A DNA stretch of 64,000 nt from Aquincola tertiaricarbonis (GTDB taxonomy: Bacteria; Pseudomonadota; Gammaproteobacteria; Burkholderiales; Burkholderiaceae_C). Shown here piece after piece: positions 11,596 to 19,052 of this stretch. Below the pieces are notes generated by a model that did not search any database, had not been told where the DNA came from, and saw only the letters and a list, made by a program, of their open reading frames with translations. Location: NCBI RefSeq assembly GCF_000969605.1, contig NZ_JZUE01000023.1, positions 1 through 64,000 on the forward strand. Reading direction: 5' to 3'. Positions within the stretch are counted from its first letter, which is position 1, and each line of letters opens with the position of its first letter. A program made the translations under genes and the position numbers.

Positions 11596-12456
11596 ATGGA
11601 TCGACGGCAATGGCTTGTATGGACAACTTCCTCGGTGGCGGGCGCGCCCGCCCTGGCGATGCCCGCGCGGCCGCCGTCAGCGGCCACCGGGCTGCCGCGG
11701 CCGGGCTCGCTCATGGTGATCGGCGGTGCCGAGGACCGGCGCGGCGACCGGCTGGTGCTGCGCCGCTTCGTCGAGCTGTGCCGCCAGCCGCAGCCGCGGG
11801 TGGTGGTGCTGCCGTCGGCCAGCGCCTTCCCGCAGATCGTGGCCGGCCGCTACGAGGCGGTGCTGAATGCGCTGGGCGTGCAGCGGGTGCTGGTGGTGCA
11901 CCCGGAAACCCGCGAGGAGGCCGACGACCGGCTGCTGGCCGCGCAGGTGGCCACCGCCGACGGCATCCTGATGACCGGGGGCGACCAGGGCCGGCTGGCC
12001 GAGGCGGTGGGCGGCACTGCGCTGCAGCGCGCCATCCACCATGCCTATGAGCAGGGTGCCTGCGTGGCGGGCACCAGCGCCGGCGCGGCGGTGCTCTCGG
12101 GCCGCATGCTGCGCGCACGGGCGGTGGACGACGGCTTCGGCCTGCTGCCGCAGGTCATCATCGACCAGCACTTCACCGAGCGGCGCCGCCTGCCGCGTCT
12201 GCTGCGTGCGCTCAGCCAGCATCCCGACCACGTGGGCGTGGGCGTGGACGAGGACACCGCCCTGGTGCTGCGCCGCGGCCGCGGTGCCGAGGTGGTGGGC
12301 AGCGGCGGCGTGACCGTGGTGGACCCGCGGGCGGTGCAGGGCCCCATCGGCGAGCTGGCGCCCGAGGCGCTGATGCACCTGCCCGGCCTGCGGGTGTACC
12401 GGCTGCAGGCGGCCGCGCCGGTGGATCCGCAGGTGGCCTCGCTGCTGATGGGCTGA
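11596..12456 (+). CDS. Cyanophycinase (peptidase S51), probably exported
   Basis: This 286-residue serine peptidase of family S51 hydrolyses cyanophycin, the Asp/Arg reserve polymer, to beta-Asp-Arg dipeptides. Visible signatures are VIGGAED (about 41-47), TGGDQ (about 127-131), the nucleophile elbow GTSAGA (Ser161) and DQHFTERRR (about 190-198). The ATG at 11596 is preferred over 11563 because GGGAAGGA stands at normal spacing before it. From that start, the N-terminus is DRRQWLVWTTSS followed by a hydrophobic stretch and AMPA, resembling a twin-arginine export signal. Export would make it a scavenging enzyme rather than one for internal reserves. No cyanophycin synthetase is in the window. 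It sits just behind the antiporter. Confidence 0.85.
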   Translation: MDRRQWLVWTTSSVAGAPALAMPARPPSAATGLPRPGSLMVIGGAEDRRGDRLVLRRFVELCRQPQPRVVVLPSASAFPQIVAGRYEAVLNALGVQRVLVVHPETREEADDRLLAAQVATADGILMTGGDQGRLAEAVGGTALQRAIHHAYEQGACVAGTSAGAAVLSGRMLRARAVDDGFGLLPQVIIDQHFTERRRLPRLLRALSQHPDHVGVGVDEDTALVLRRGRGAEVVGSGGVTVVDPRAVQGPIGELAPEALMHLPGLRVYRLQAAAPVDPQVASLLMG

Positions 12457-12476
12457 AGGCGCCCGCGCCGGGGCTG

Positions 12477-13886
12477 TCAGCCGCCGGCCTGCCGCCGGTG
12501 CTCGGCCGACACCGCATGCACCCGCTGGATGGGCGCGGCGGCCACTGCCTGCCGGGCCACGGCCTGCACCTCGGCCATCAGCGCGCGGGCGTCCCAGTCG
12601 GTGGGCCAGCCCTGCCACAGGCGCAGCCTGCCGGCCACCAGCACCGCCTCGATCTGGCCGCGGTGGGCCAGGCGCACCAGTTCCCAGCCCAGGTCCCAGG
12701 AGGGCATCAGCTCGGGCACCTGCATGTCCAGCAGCAGGCAGTCCGCGGCCAGGCCGATGGCGATGCGGCCGGTGTGCGCACCCAGGCCGCAGGCCTGCGC
12801 ACCGCCGGCCGTGGCCATGCGCAGCCAGGTCCAGCCGGCGCCGCAGGACGAATCGCCGGTGGCCAGGCCGAAGGCCAGGCGCTGCGCGGTCTCGGCCGCG
12901 TCCATCAGCCGGAAGGCATCGCTGCGGGTGCCGTCGGTGCCCAGGCCCAGCGGGATGCCCAGCGCCTGCATCATCAGTGCCGGTGCCACCGCATTGCCCT
13001 TCCAGGCGCTGGCCACCGGGTTGTAGGCCACGGCGGTGCCGGTGTCGCGCAGCAGCAGCAGCTCGTCCGGCGTCACCAGCGTGGCATGGGCCACCAGCGT
13101 GTGCGGGCCCAGCGCGCCGGCACGCTGCATGTGGCCCAGCGGCCGCAGGCCGCGCTCCACCAGGCTGCGTTCCACCGAAGCCAGATGCTCGTTGGCATGC
13201 ACCTGCAGCACCGCGCCGGCTTCGCGGCACAGCGCGGCGGCACGGCCCATGGTGCCGTCGGTGGCGGCCTCGGGCACCGACACTGCCAGCGAGCCATGCA
13301 CCAGCGCATCACCGGCCCAGCGTGCCAGGTGGGCTTCGGCCTGGTGCAGGGTGTCGCGGCGCTGCGTGTCGTCGGCACCGGCGTCGTTGCACACGCGTGC
13401 CAGCACGCAGCGCAGCCCGGCCTCGTGCACCGCGGTGGCGATGGCCTGCAGCCCTTCGCGTGAACGGGTGCCCGCATCGGCCACGGTGGTGAAGCCGCCG
13501 CGCAGCGCCTCCAGCGCGGCCAGCTTGGCCGACAGGTACAGCGCGCGGCCGTCCAGGTGCTGCTCCAGCGGCACCCAGATGCGGCGGAAGATCTCCGACG
13601 GCTCGCCAAAGGCCAGCGACTTGCCGAAGGACTGGGTCAGGTGGTGGTGCGTGTCGATGAAGCCGGGCATCAGCAGCCGACCGGGCAGCGCCAGCGCAGG
13701 CAGGCCCGGGTGGCGGGCCTGCACCTCGGCCAGCGGGCCGATGTCGGTGAAGCGGCCGCCGTCGATCACGATGCCCTGGCCGGACACCGCCTCGTCGTCC
13801 AGCCAGGCCAGCTCGGGGGCCAGCAGCAGGCGCGGGCCGTTCAAGGCTTCGCGCAGGGGGGCATGCTCAGGTGCTTGCATAGACAA
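12477..13886 (-). CDS. Metal-dependent amidohydrolase (guanine deaminase/AtzB-like)
   Basis: This 469-residue cytoplasmic hydrolase belongs to the cd01298-type amidohydrolases, which include atrazine chlorohydrolase, hydroxydechloroatrazine hydrolase and purine deaminases. The metal ligands are visible: HHH in GFIDTHHHLTQS (about 73-84), the His of LQVHANEH, the His of VAHATL, and the Asp in LGLGTDGTRSD. The substrate is unknown; ring deamination or dechlorination-type chemistry on an N-heterocycle is the family norm. The stop of the preceding TauE/SafE gene lies inside its first codons (overlap 20 bases from the ATG at 13886, 14 from an alternative ATG at 13880), so the genes are coupled. 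It is the last gene of the Bug-TauE-amidohydrolase operon. Confidence 0.87.
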   Translation of the reverse strand: MSMQAPEHAPLREALNGPRLLLAPELAWLDDEAVSGQGIVIDGGRFTDIGPLAEVQARHPGLPALALPGRLLMPGFIDTHHHLTQSFGKSLAFGEPSEIFRRIWVPLEQHLDGRALYLSAKLAALEALRGGFTTVADAGTRSREGLQAIATAVHEAGLRCVLARVCNDAGADDTQRRDTLHQAEAHLARWAGDALVHGSLAVSVPEAATDGTMGRAAALCREAGAVLQVHANEHLASVERSLVERGLRPLGHMQRAGALGPHTLVAHATLVTPDELLLLRDTGTAVAYNPVASAWKGNAVAPALMMQALGIPLGLGTDGTRSDAFRLMDAAETAQRLAFGLATGDSSCGAGWTWLRMATAGGAQACGLGAHTGRIAIGLAADCLLLDMQVPELMPSWDLGWELVRLAHRGQIEAVLVAGRLRLWQGWPTDWDARALMAEVQAVARQAVAAAPIQRVHAVSAEHRRQAGG

Positions 13887-14604
13887 CTCCGGTGGCGATC
13901 AGGGCCAGTGCAGTGAGGCGGCGCAGCCGCCGGGCGTCCACCCGGCGGGCCAGGCGGCGGCCGGCCCAGGCGCCCAGCAGCAGGGCGGCGCCCACGGCGG
14001 CGCCCAGGGTCCAGTCCAGCCGGCCGGCCAGCGCATGGGTGCCGGTGGCGGCCAGCGCGATGGGCAGCTGCACCGCCTGCGCCGCCAGCACGCTGGGCAG
14101 CGTGGGCAGGCCCAGCAGCATCAGCACCGGCAGCAGCAGCACCGGCCCGCCGGTGCCCGACAACGCCGAGCCGCAGCCCACCGCCGCGCCCACCAGCAAC
14201 AGCGCGGCCGTACCGGGCAGTGCGCGCGGCGGTGGCTCGGCATGGCGCATGGCCCACAGCGTGTACAGGCCCGAGCCCACGGCCAGCACCGCCACCCACA
14301 GCCGCACCGCGGCGGGCGCCACCTGGTGCACCAGCAGCGCGCCCGACGCGGCGCCGGCCAGTGCCGCCACATGCAGCGGCCACCAGCGTGCCGCACCCTG
14401 GGCCAGTGCCGCGCCGCGCCAGCCCAGCAGGCCGGTGAGCAGGAAGCCGAAGCTGGAAGCCGCGATGGCCGCACCCACCGGCAGCCCGGCCACGCCGGTG
14501 AGCGCCGGCACCACCAGCACCCCGCCGATGGCGGTGGCGCCGATGGCGGCGCCGGCCAGCAGCACCAGCAGCGCGGTGGCCAGGGGTGCCAGCAGCATCG
14601 TCAT
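13867..14604 (-). CDS. TauE/SafE family membrane permease
   Basis: This 245-residue inner-membrane protein has about seven to eight hydrophobic segments. It shows the internal duplication typical of the family: IGATAIGGVLVVPAL near residue 21 and CGSALSGTGGPVLLLPVL near 144. TauE/SafE proteins move organic anions such as sulfonates or sulfoacetate. Its ATG overlaps the stop of the Bug receptor gene (ATGA at 14601-14604), and its own stop lies inside the amidohydrolase start. The receptor next to it belongs to a family that normally works with TctA/TctB. No tctAB is present here, so this permease could be the transport partner; that is inference. Confidence 0.87.
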   Translation of the reverse strand: MTMLLAPLATALLVLLAGAAIGATAIGGVLVVPALTGVAGLPVGAAIAASSFGFLLTGLLGWRGAALAQGAARWWPLHVAALAGAASGALLVHQVAPAAVRLWVAVLAVGSGLYTLWAMRHAEPPPRALPGTAALLLVGAAVGCGSALSGTGGPVLLLPVLMLLGLPTLPSVLAAQAVQLPIALAATGTHALAGRLDWTLGAAVGAALLLGAWAGRRLARRVDARRLRRLTALALIATGVVYAST

Positions 14605-15593
14605 TCGGCCTTGATGCCGGCCTTGGCCACCACCGCGCCCAGCGATGTGCGCTCGGCCTTCAGCGTGGCCGCGAAGGCGGCGGGGCCCTGCACCAGCGGC
14701 TTGAGTCCGGCTTCCAGCATGCGGCGCTGCAGATCGGCATCGGCCATGGCGGCGGCCACCTCGCGGGCGATGCGCTCCACCAGCGCGGCATCGGTCTGCG
14801 CGGGCGCGAAGAGGCCGTACCAGGACTCCACGTCCACGTTCTTCAGCGCCGGCGACTCGGCCAGCGCCGGCACCTCCGGCAGCGAGCCCCAGCGTTGGCG
14901 CGAGGTGACGCCATAGGCCTTCACCTTGCCGTCCTTGATGAAGGGCTGGGCCAGCGTCACCGGCATCACCGCCAGGTCGATCAGGCCCGACGCCAGCTCG
15001 GTGAGCACCTGCGGCCCCGAGCGGTAGGGCACGTGCATCAGCTGCACGCCGGCCTGCTGCTCGATCAGCGAGGCGGTGACGTGCATCGAGGTGCCCACGC
15101 CGTCGGTGCCGTAGCTCAGCTTGCCGGGCTGCTGGCGCGCCAGCTCCAGCATCTGCGTGGTGCCGGTGGCCGCCACCTGCGGGCTGCCCACCAGCACGAA
15201 GGGCGAGGTGGCCACCTGCGCGATGGGCGCCAGGTCGCGCAGCGATTCGTACTTCACCAGCCCGGGCGAGACCAGCGGCGCCACGTTGATCGGGCTGGCC
15301 ACCGCGAACAGCAGGGTGTAGCCATCGGCCGGTGACCTCACCGCGCGCAGCGTGCCGATGGTGCCGGCCGCGCCGGCCACGTTCTCGATGACCACCGGCT
15401 GCTTCAGCCGCTCCGACACCTTCTGCAGCACCATGCGCGCGGCCGCGTCCACGCTGCCGCCGGCGGCGAAGGGCACGATGACGGTGACCGGCCGGCTAGG
15501 ATAGGCCGCACCCTGCGCCCAGGCGGCGGGCAGGGCGGCGGCGGCCAGCAGGCCGGCGGCAACGAAGAGGCGGCGGAACGGTGAAGCAGACAT
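14601..15593 (-). CDS. Bug-family periplasmic solute-binding receptor (TTT type)
   Basis: This 330-residue exported protein has a signal peptide ending near AAWAQG (about 20-26). The mature start is YPSRPVTVIVPFAAGGSVDAAARM, the classic Bug/TctC opening with the GG loop that binds a carboxylate. Later motifs YGTDGVGTSMH and VPYRSG also fit the family. These receptors bind carboxylates, amides and other small metabolites, and are greatly expanded in Burkholderiales. The ATG at 15593 has GGAG at proper spacing; the ATG at 15605 has none. It is the first gene of the operon and diverges from the GntR regulator across 60 bases. Confidence 0.9.
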   Translation of the reverse strand: MSASPFRRLFVAAGLLAAAALPAAWAQGAAYPSRPVTVIVPFAAGGSVDAAARMVLQKVSERLKQPVVIENVAGAAGTIGTLRAVRSPADGYTLLFAVASPINVAPLVSPGLVKYESLRDLAPIAQVATSPFVLVGSPQVAATGTTQMLELARQQPGKLSYGTDGVGTSMHVTASLIEQQAGVQLMHVPYRSGPQVLTELASGLIDLAVMPVTLAQPFIKDGKVKAYGVTSRQRWGSLPEVPALAESPALKNVDVESWYGLFAPAQTDAALVERIAREVAAAMADADLQRRMLEAGLKPLVQGPAAFAATLKAERTSLGAVVAKAGIKAE

Positions 15594-15636
15594 GGCGGAC
15601 TCCATCAGGCAGGCACCGGGACAGTGCCTGTAGTTA

Positions 15637-15652
15637 ACTTGATATAACAAGT
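15637..15652. promoter_or_regulatory. Palindromic operator of the GntR regulator
   Basis: ACTTG-ATATAA-CAAGT is a 5-6-5 inverted repeat with an inner TATA core, ending one base before the regulator ATG and 44 bases upstream of the Bug receptor start. HutC-subfamily GntR proteins typically bind AT-rich palindromes of this form (TTG-TATA-CAA like). The position implies autoregulation plus control of the divergent operon. Confidence 0.65.
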
Positions 15653-15653
15653 A

Positions 15654-16481
15654 ATGACAAGTCGAGCAAACCCTGTGCCATCCCTTGCCCGCCCGCCACG
15701 CACCGGCCTGAAGCGCGCGGCCTCCGCCGCGCCCCGTGCCAGTGCGGATGCGGCGCCCGCGCTGCCCGCGGGTGCCGATCCGCTGCACCTGCGGCTGCGC
15801 AACCACCTGCGCGACGAGATCCTGCAGGGCCGCCTGGCGCCGCTGGCGCAGCTGCCGTCGGAGGCGGAGCTGATCGCGCGCTTCGAGGTCAGCCGCATCA
15901 CCGTGCGGCATGCGCTGGCCGCGCTGCATGCCGAAGGGCTCATCACCAAGGTGCAGGGCAAGGGCAGCTTCGTGGCGCCGCCGCGCCTGAGCCCGCCGCA
16001 GGACCGGCTGCGCGGCCTGTCCGAATCCCTGGGCGACGCCGGCCACGAGGTGCAGGCGCGCCTGGTGGGCGGCGGCGAGGCCGCGGCCACGCCGGCGCTG
16101 GCGCGCCGCCTGGGCATGGCGGCCGGCACGCCGGTGGCCGAGCTGCTGAGCCTGCGCTACGTGGACCGCCAGCCGCTGTCGCTGAACCGGCTGCTGATGG
16201 CCGCGCCGCTGGCCGCGCGGCTGCGCAAGGCCGACATCGGCCGCCGCGACGTGGTGGCCATCTACGAGACCGATTTCGGCTTGCACGTGGGCCATGCCGA
16301 GGTGGAGATCAGCGCCACCGCCGCCGGCCGCCTGCAGCGCAAGCACCTGGGCCTGCCCGAGCAGGCCCCGGTGCTGCAGGTGGAGCGCCTGGTGCATGAC
16401 GCTGCTGGCGCGCCGCTGCACCTCGAGACCAGCTGGTACCGGCCCGAGGGCTTCAGCTACAAGCTGCGGCTGGAGCGGTAG
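15654..16481 (+). CDS. GntR-family regulator, HutC/UTRA subfamily
   Basis: This 275-residue transcription factor has a variable N-terminus (about 1-40) and a winged-helix domain at about 43-108 (LRLRNHLRDEILQGRL, LPSEAELIARFEVSRITVRHAL, GKGSFVAPP). The UTRA effector domain, about 125-270, ends in LETSWYRPEGFSYKLRLER. UTRA domains bind small metabolites that release the protein from DNA. The ATG at 15654 has no ribosome site in front of it, because the operator palindrome fills that space. Translation may be leaderless, or start at the in-frame GTG at 15675. Divergent placement makes it the likely controller of the Bug-TauE-amidohydrolase operon, with the imported compound or its product as effector. 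Confidence 0.88.
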   Translation: MTSRANPVPSLARPPRTGLKRAASAAPRASADAAPALPAGADPLHLRLRNHLRDEILQGRLAPLAQLPSEAELIARFEVSRITVRHALAALHAEGLITKVQGKGSFVAPPRLSPPQDRLRGLSESLGDAGHEVQARLVGGGEAAATPALARRLGMAAGTPVAELLSLRYVDRQPLSLNRLLMAAPLAARLRKADIGRRDVVAIYETDFGLHVGHAEVEISATAAGRLQRKHLGLPEQAPVLQVERLVHDAAGAPLHLETSWYRPEGFSYKLRLER

Positions 16482-16563
16482 GTCTGCAGGCACAGCAACT
16501 GCCGCAGGTCCGGCGCCACCCGCTGCCGGCGGGTCGGCGACAGCTGAAAGGTGGGTGGGGGGC

Positions 16564-18978
16564 GTGAGCGGTGCAGGGATGACGGCGCACGGGCCGGCGG
16601 TGTGGCCGGGGGGTGGCGAGGGTGGCGCGCAGTTCGAGGCGCTGGCGCAGGCGCTGCCGCATCAGGTGTGGTCGGCGCTGCCCGATGGCGGACTGGACTG
16701 GTGCAACCAGCGGGTGTTCGACTATTGCGGTGCCAGCCTGGCCACGCTGCGGGCCCAGGGCTGGGCAGGCCTGGTGCATCCCGCCGACGTCGACGGTGCA
16801 CGCGCCGGCTGGGACGCGGCGCTGGCCTCGGGCCAGGCCTACGAAGCCGAGTTCCGCGTGCGCCGCTTCGATGGCGAATACCGCTGGCACCTCAGCCGCG
16901 CCGCACCGCTGCACGGCGCCGATGGGCGCATTGCCCGCTGGATGGGCAGCAACACCGACATCCACGAGCGCCGCCTGGCCGAGGCCCGCAGCCTGCGCGA
17001 CCGCGACCGCATCTGGACGCTGTCGCAGGAGCTGATGCTGGTATGCGACTACGAAGGCGTGATCGCCGCCGTCAATCCCGCCGCCACCCGCATGCTGGGC
17101 TGGCAGGAAGCCGAGATGCGCGGCCGTGCGCTCGCCCATTTCCTGCACCCCGACGACCTGGAGCGCACCGCCGCCGAGGTGTGCAAGCTGGCCGGTGGCG
17201 CCACCACGCTGGCCTTCGAGAACCGCTACCGCGCGCGCGAAGGCGGCTGGCGCCTGCTCAACTGGACGGCGGTGCCCGACGGCGGATTCATCCATGCGGT
17301 GGCGCGCGACGTCACCCGCGAGCGGGCGGCCGAGGAGGCACTGCGCCAGTCGCAGAAGATGGAAGCGGTGGGCCAGCTCACCGGCGGCGTGGCGCACGAC
17401 TTCAACAACCTGCTGACCATCATCCGCACCTCCATCGACCTGATGCAGCGGCGCAGCCTCGCGCCGGCCCAGCACCAGCGCTGCATGGCCTCCATCGGCA
17501 ATGCGGTGACCCGTGCGGCACGCCTGACCGGCCAGCTGCTGGCCTTTGCGCGGCGCCAGGCGCTGCAGCCGGTGGGCTTCGATGCCGCGGGCAACGTGCG
17601 CGCCATCGGCGACATGATCCAGACGCTGGTGGGCCAGCGCATCCAGGTGGCGCTGGACCTGCCCGACACGCCGTGCCCCATCCATGCCGACCCCAGCCAG
17701 TTCGACACCGCGCTGGTGAACATGGCGGTGAACGCCCGCGACGCGATGGACGGCGAGGGCCGGCTCACGCTCGGCGTGCGGCGGGTGCGCGGCATCCCTT
17801 CGATGCGGGCGCAGCCGGCGGTGCCCGGCGACTACGTGGCCGTGTGGCTGGCCGACACCGGCCAGGGCATCTCGCCCGAGCACCTGGACACCATCTTCGA
17901 GCCCTTCTTCACCACCAAGCCGGTGGGCCTGGGCACGGGGCTGGGGCTGTCGCAGGTGTTCGGCTTCGCCAAGCAGTCGCACGGCGAGATCCATGTGGAC
18001 AGCCGCCCCGGCGAAGGCGCGCGCTTCACGCTGTACCTGCCGCAGCAGGCCGAGCCCGGCCGCGGCCTGCCGGTGGAAGAAGATACGGTGGAGCTGCCGC
18101 CCGAAGGCCCCGGCGGCTGCGTGCTGGTGGTGGAGGACAACGCCGAGGTGGCCGCCTCGGTGCAGCAGACGCTGGAGGCGCTGGGCTACTCCGCCGTGCT
18201 GGCGCGCAGCGCCCGCGCCGCGCTGGCCGAGCTGGCGCATGACGCCGGCCGCTTCACCGCGGTGTTCTCCGACGTGGTGATGGCCGGCATGGACGGCATC
18301 GAGCTGGGGCGCGAGATCCGCCGCCGCCATCCGGAGCTGCCCATCGTGCTGTCCAGCGGCTACAGCAAGGTGCTGGCCACCGACGCGTCGCACGGCTTCG
18401 AGTTGCTGCCCAAGCCCTATTCGGTGGACGCGCTGGCCCGGCTGCTGCATGCGGCCGCGGCCGAGCGCAGCCAGCGCCATGAACGCATACGCCAGGGCGA
18501 GCTGGATGCGCTGCGCATCCTGGACACCGGCGACGAGGTCGCCTACGACGAGCTGACCCGGCTGGCCGCCGGCTTCTTCGATGCGCCGGTGGCGCTCATC
18601 TCGCTGGTGGACCGCGACCGCCAGTGGTTCAAGAGCCGGGTGGGCCTGCAGGTGCGGCAGACGCCGCGCGAGGACGCCTTCTGCGCCCATGCCATCCGCC
18701 AGCCCGGCGAGGTGATGGTGGTGGCCGATGCACATGCCGACCCGCGCTTCCGCCACAACCGGCTGGTCACCGGCGACCCGCACATCCGCTTCTATGCCGG
18801 CGCGCCGCTGGTCACTGCCAGCGGCCATGCCGTGGGCACGCTGTGCGTCATCGACTACCAGGCCCGCACCGTCGACCCGGGCCAGCTGGAGAGGCTGCGC
18901 GAACTGGCCGCCCAGGTGATGCTGCGGCTGGAGCAGCGCCACGGCGAGGCCGAGGCGGACCCCGGCCCCGACGCCTGA
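16564..18978 (+). CDS. Soluble hybrid histidine kinase (PAS-PAS-HisKA-HATPase-REC-GAF)
   Basis: This is a roughly 804-residue sensor without membrane segments. Two PAS domains (about 25-140 and 150-258) precede a HisKA domain with GGVAHDFNNLL (His278). The ATPase domain has LADTGQGI and GLGTGLGLSQVFGF. A receiver follows with LVVEDN, acceptor Asp in FSDVVMAGMDG and Lys in LLPKPYS. A GAF domain forms the C-terminus (ALRILDTGDEVAYDELT, ISLVDRDRQWFKS, FCAHAI, FYAGAPL, GTLCVID). A GAF after the receiver is an unusual order. GTG 16564, behind a G-rich stretch, and ATG 16579 are both possible starts. Its target is not evident from the neighbourhood. Confidence 0.85.
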   Translation: MSGAGMTAHGPAVWPGGGEGGAQFEALAQALPHQVWSALPDGGLDWCNQRVFDYCGASLATLRAQGWAGLVHPADVDGARAGWDAALASGQAYEAEFRVRRFDGEYRWHLSRAAPLHGADGRIARWMGSNTDIHERRLAEARSLRDRDRIWTLSQELMLVCDYEGVIAAVNPAATRMLGWQEAEMRGRALAHFLHPDDLERTAAEVCKLAGGATTLAFENRYRAREGGWRLLNWTAVPDGGFIHAVARDVTRERAAEEALRQSQKMEAVGQLTGGVAHDFNNLLTIIRTSIDLMQRRSLAPAQHQRCMASIGNAVTRAARLTGQLLAFARRQALQPVGFDAAGNVRAIGDMIQTLVGQRIQVALDLPDTPCPIHADPSQFDTALVNMAVNARDAMDGEGRLTLGVRRVRGIPSMRAQPAVPGDYVAVWLADTGQGISPEHLDTIFEPFFTTKPVGLGTGLGLSQVFGFAKQSHGEIHVDSRPGEGARFTLYLPQQAEPGRGLPVEEDTVELPPEGPGGCVLVVEDNAEVAASVQQTLEALGYSAVLARSARAALAELAHDAGRFTAVFSDVVMAGMDGIELGREIRRRHPELPIVLSSGYSKVLATDASHGFELLPKPYSVDALARLLHAAAAERSQRHERIRQGELDALRILDTGDEVAYDELTRLAAGFFDAPVALISLVDRDRQWFKSRVGLQVRQTPREDAFCAHAIRQPGEVMVVADAHADPRFRHNRLVTGDPHIRFYAGAPLVTASGHAVGTLCVIDYQARTVDPGQLERLRELAAQVMLRLEQRHGEAEADPGPDA

Positions 18979-19052
18979 GCCGGCCTGCGGATTGCCGGCA
19001 CACTGGGCTGCCCCACCGTGCGGGGTCTTCCGCCGTCTTCGCCCCACCTGCC

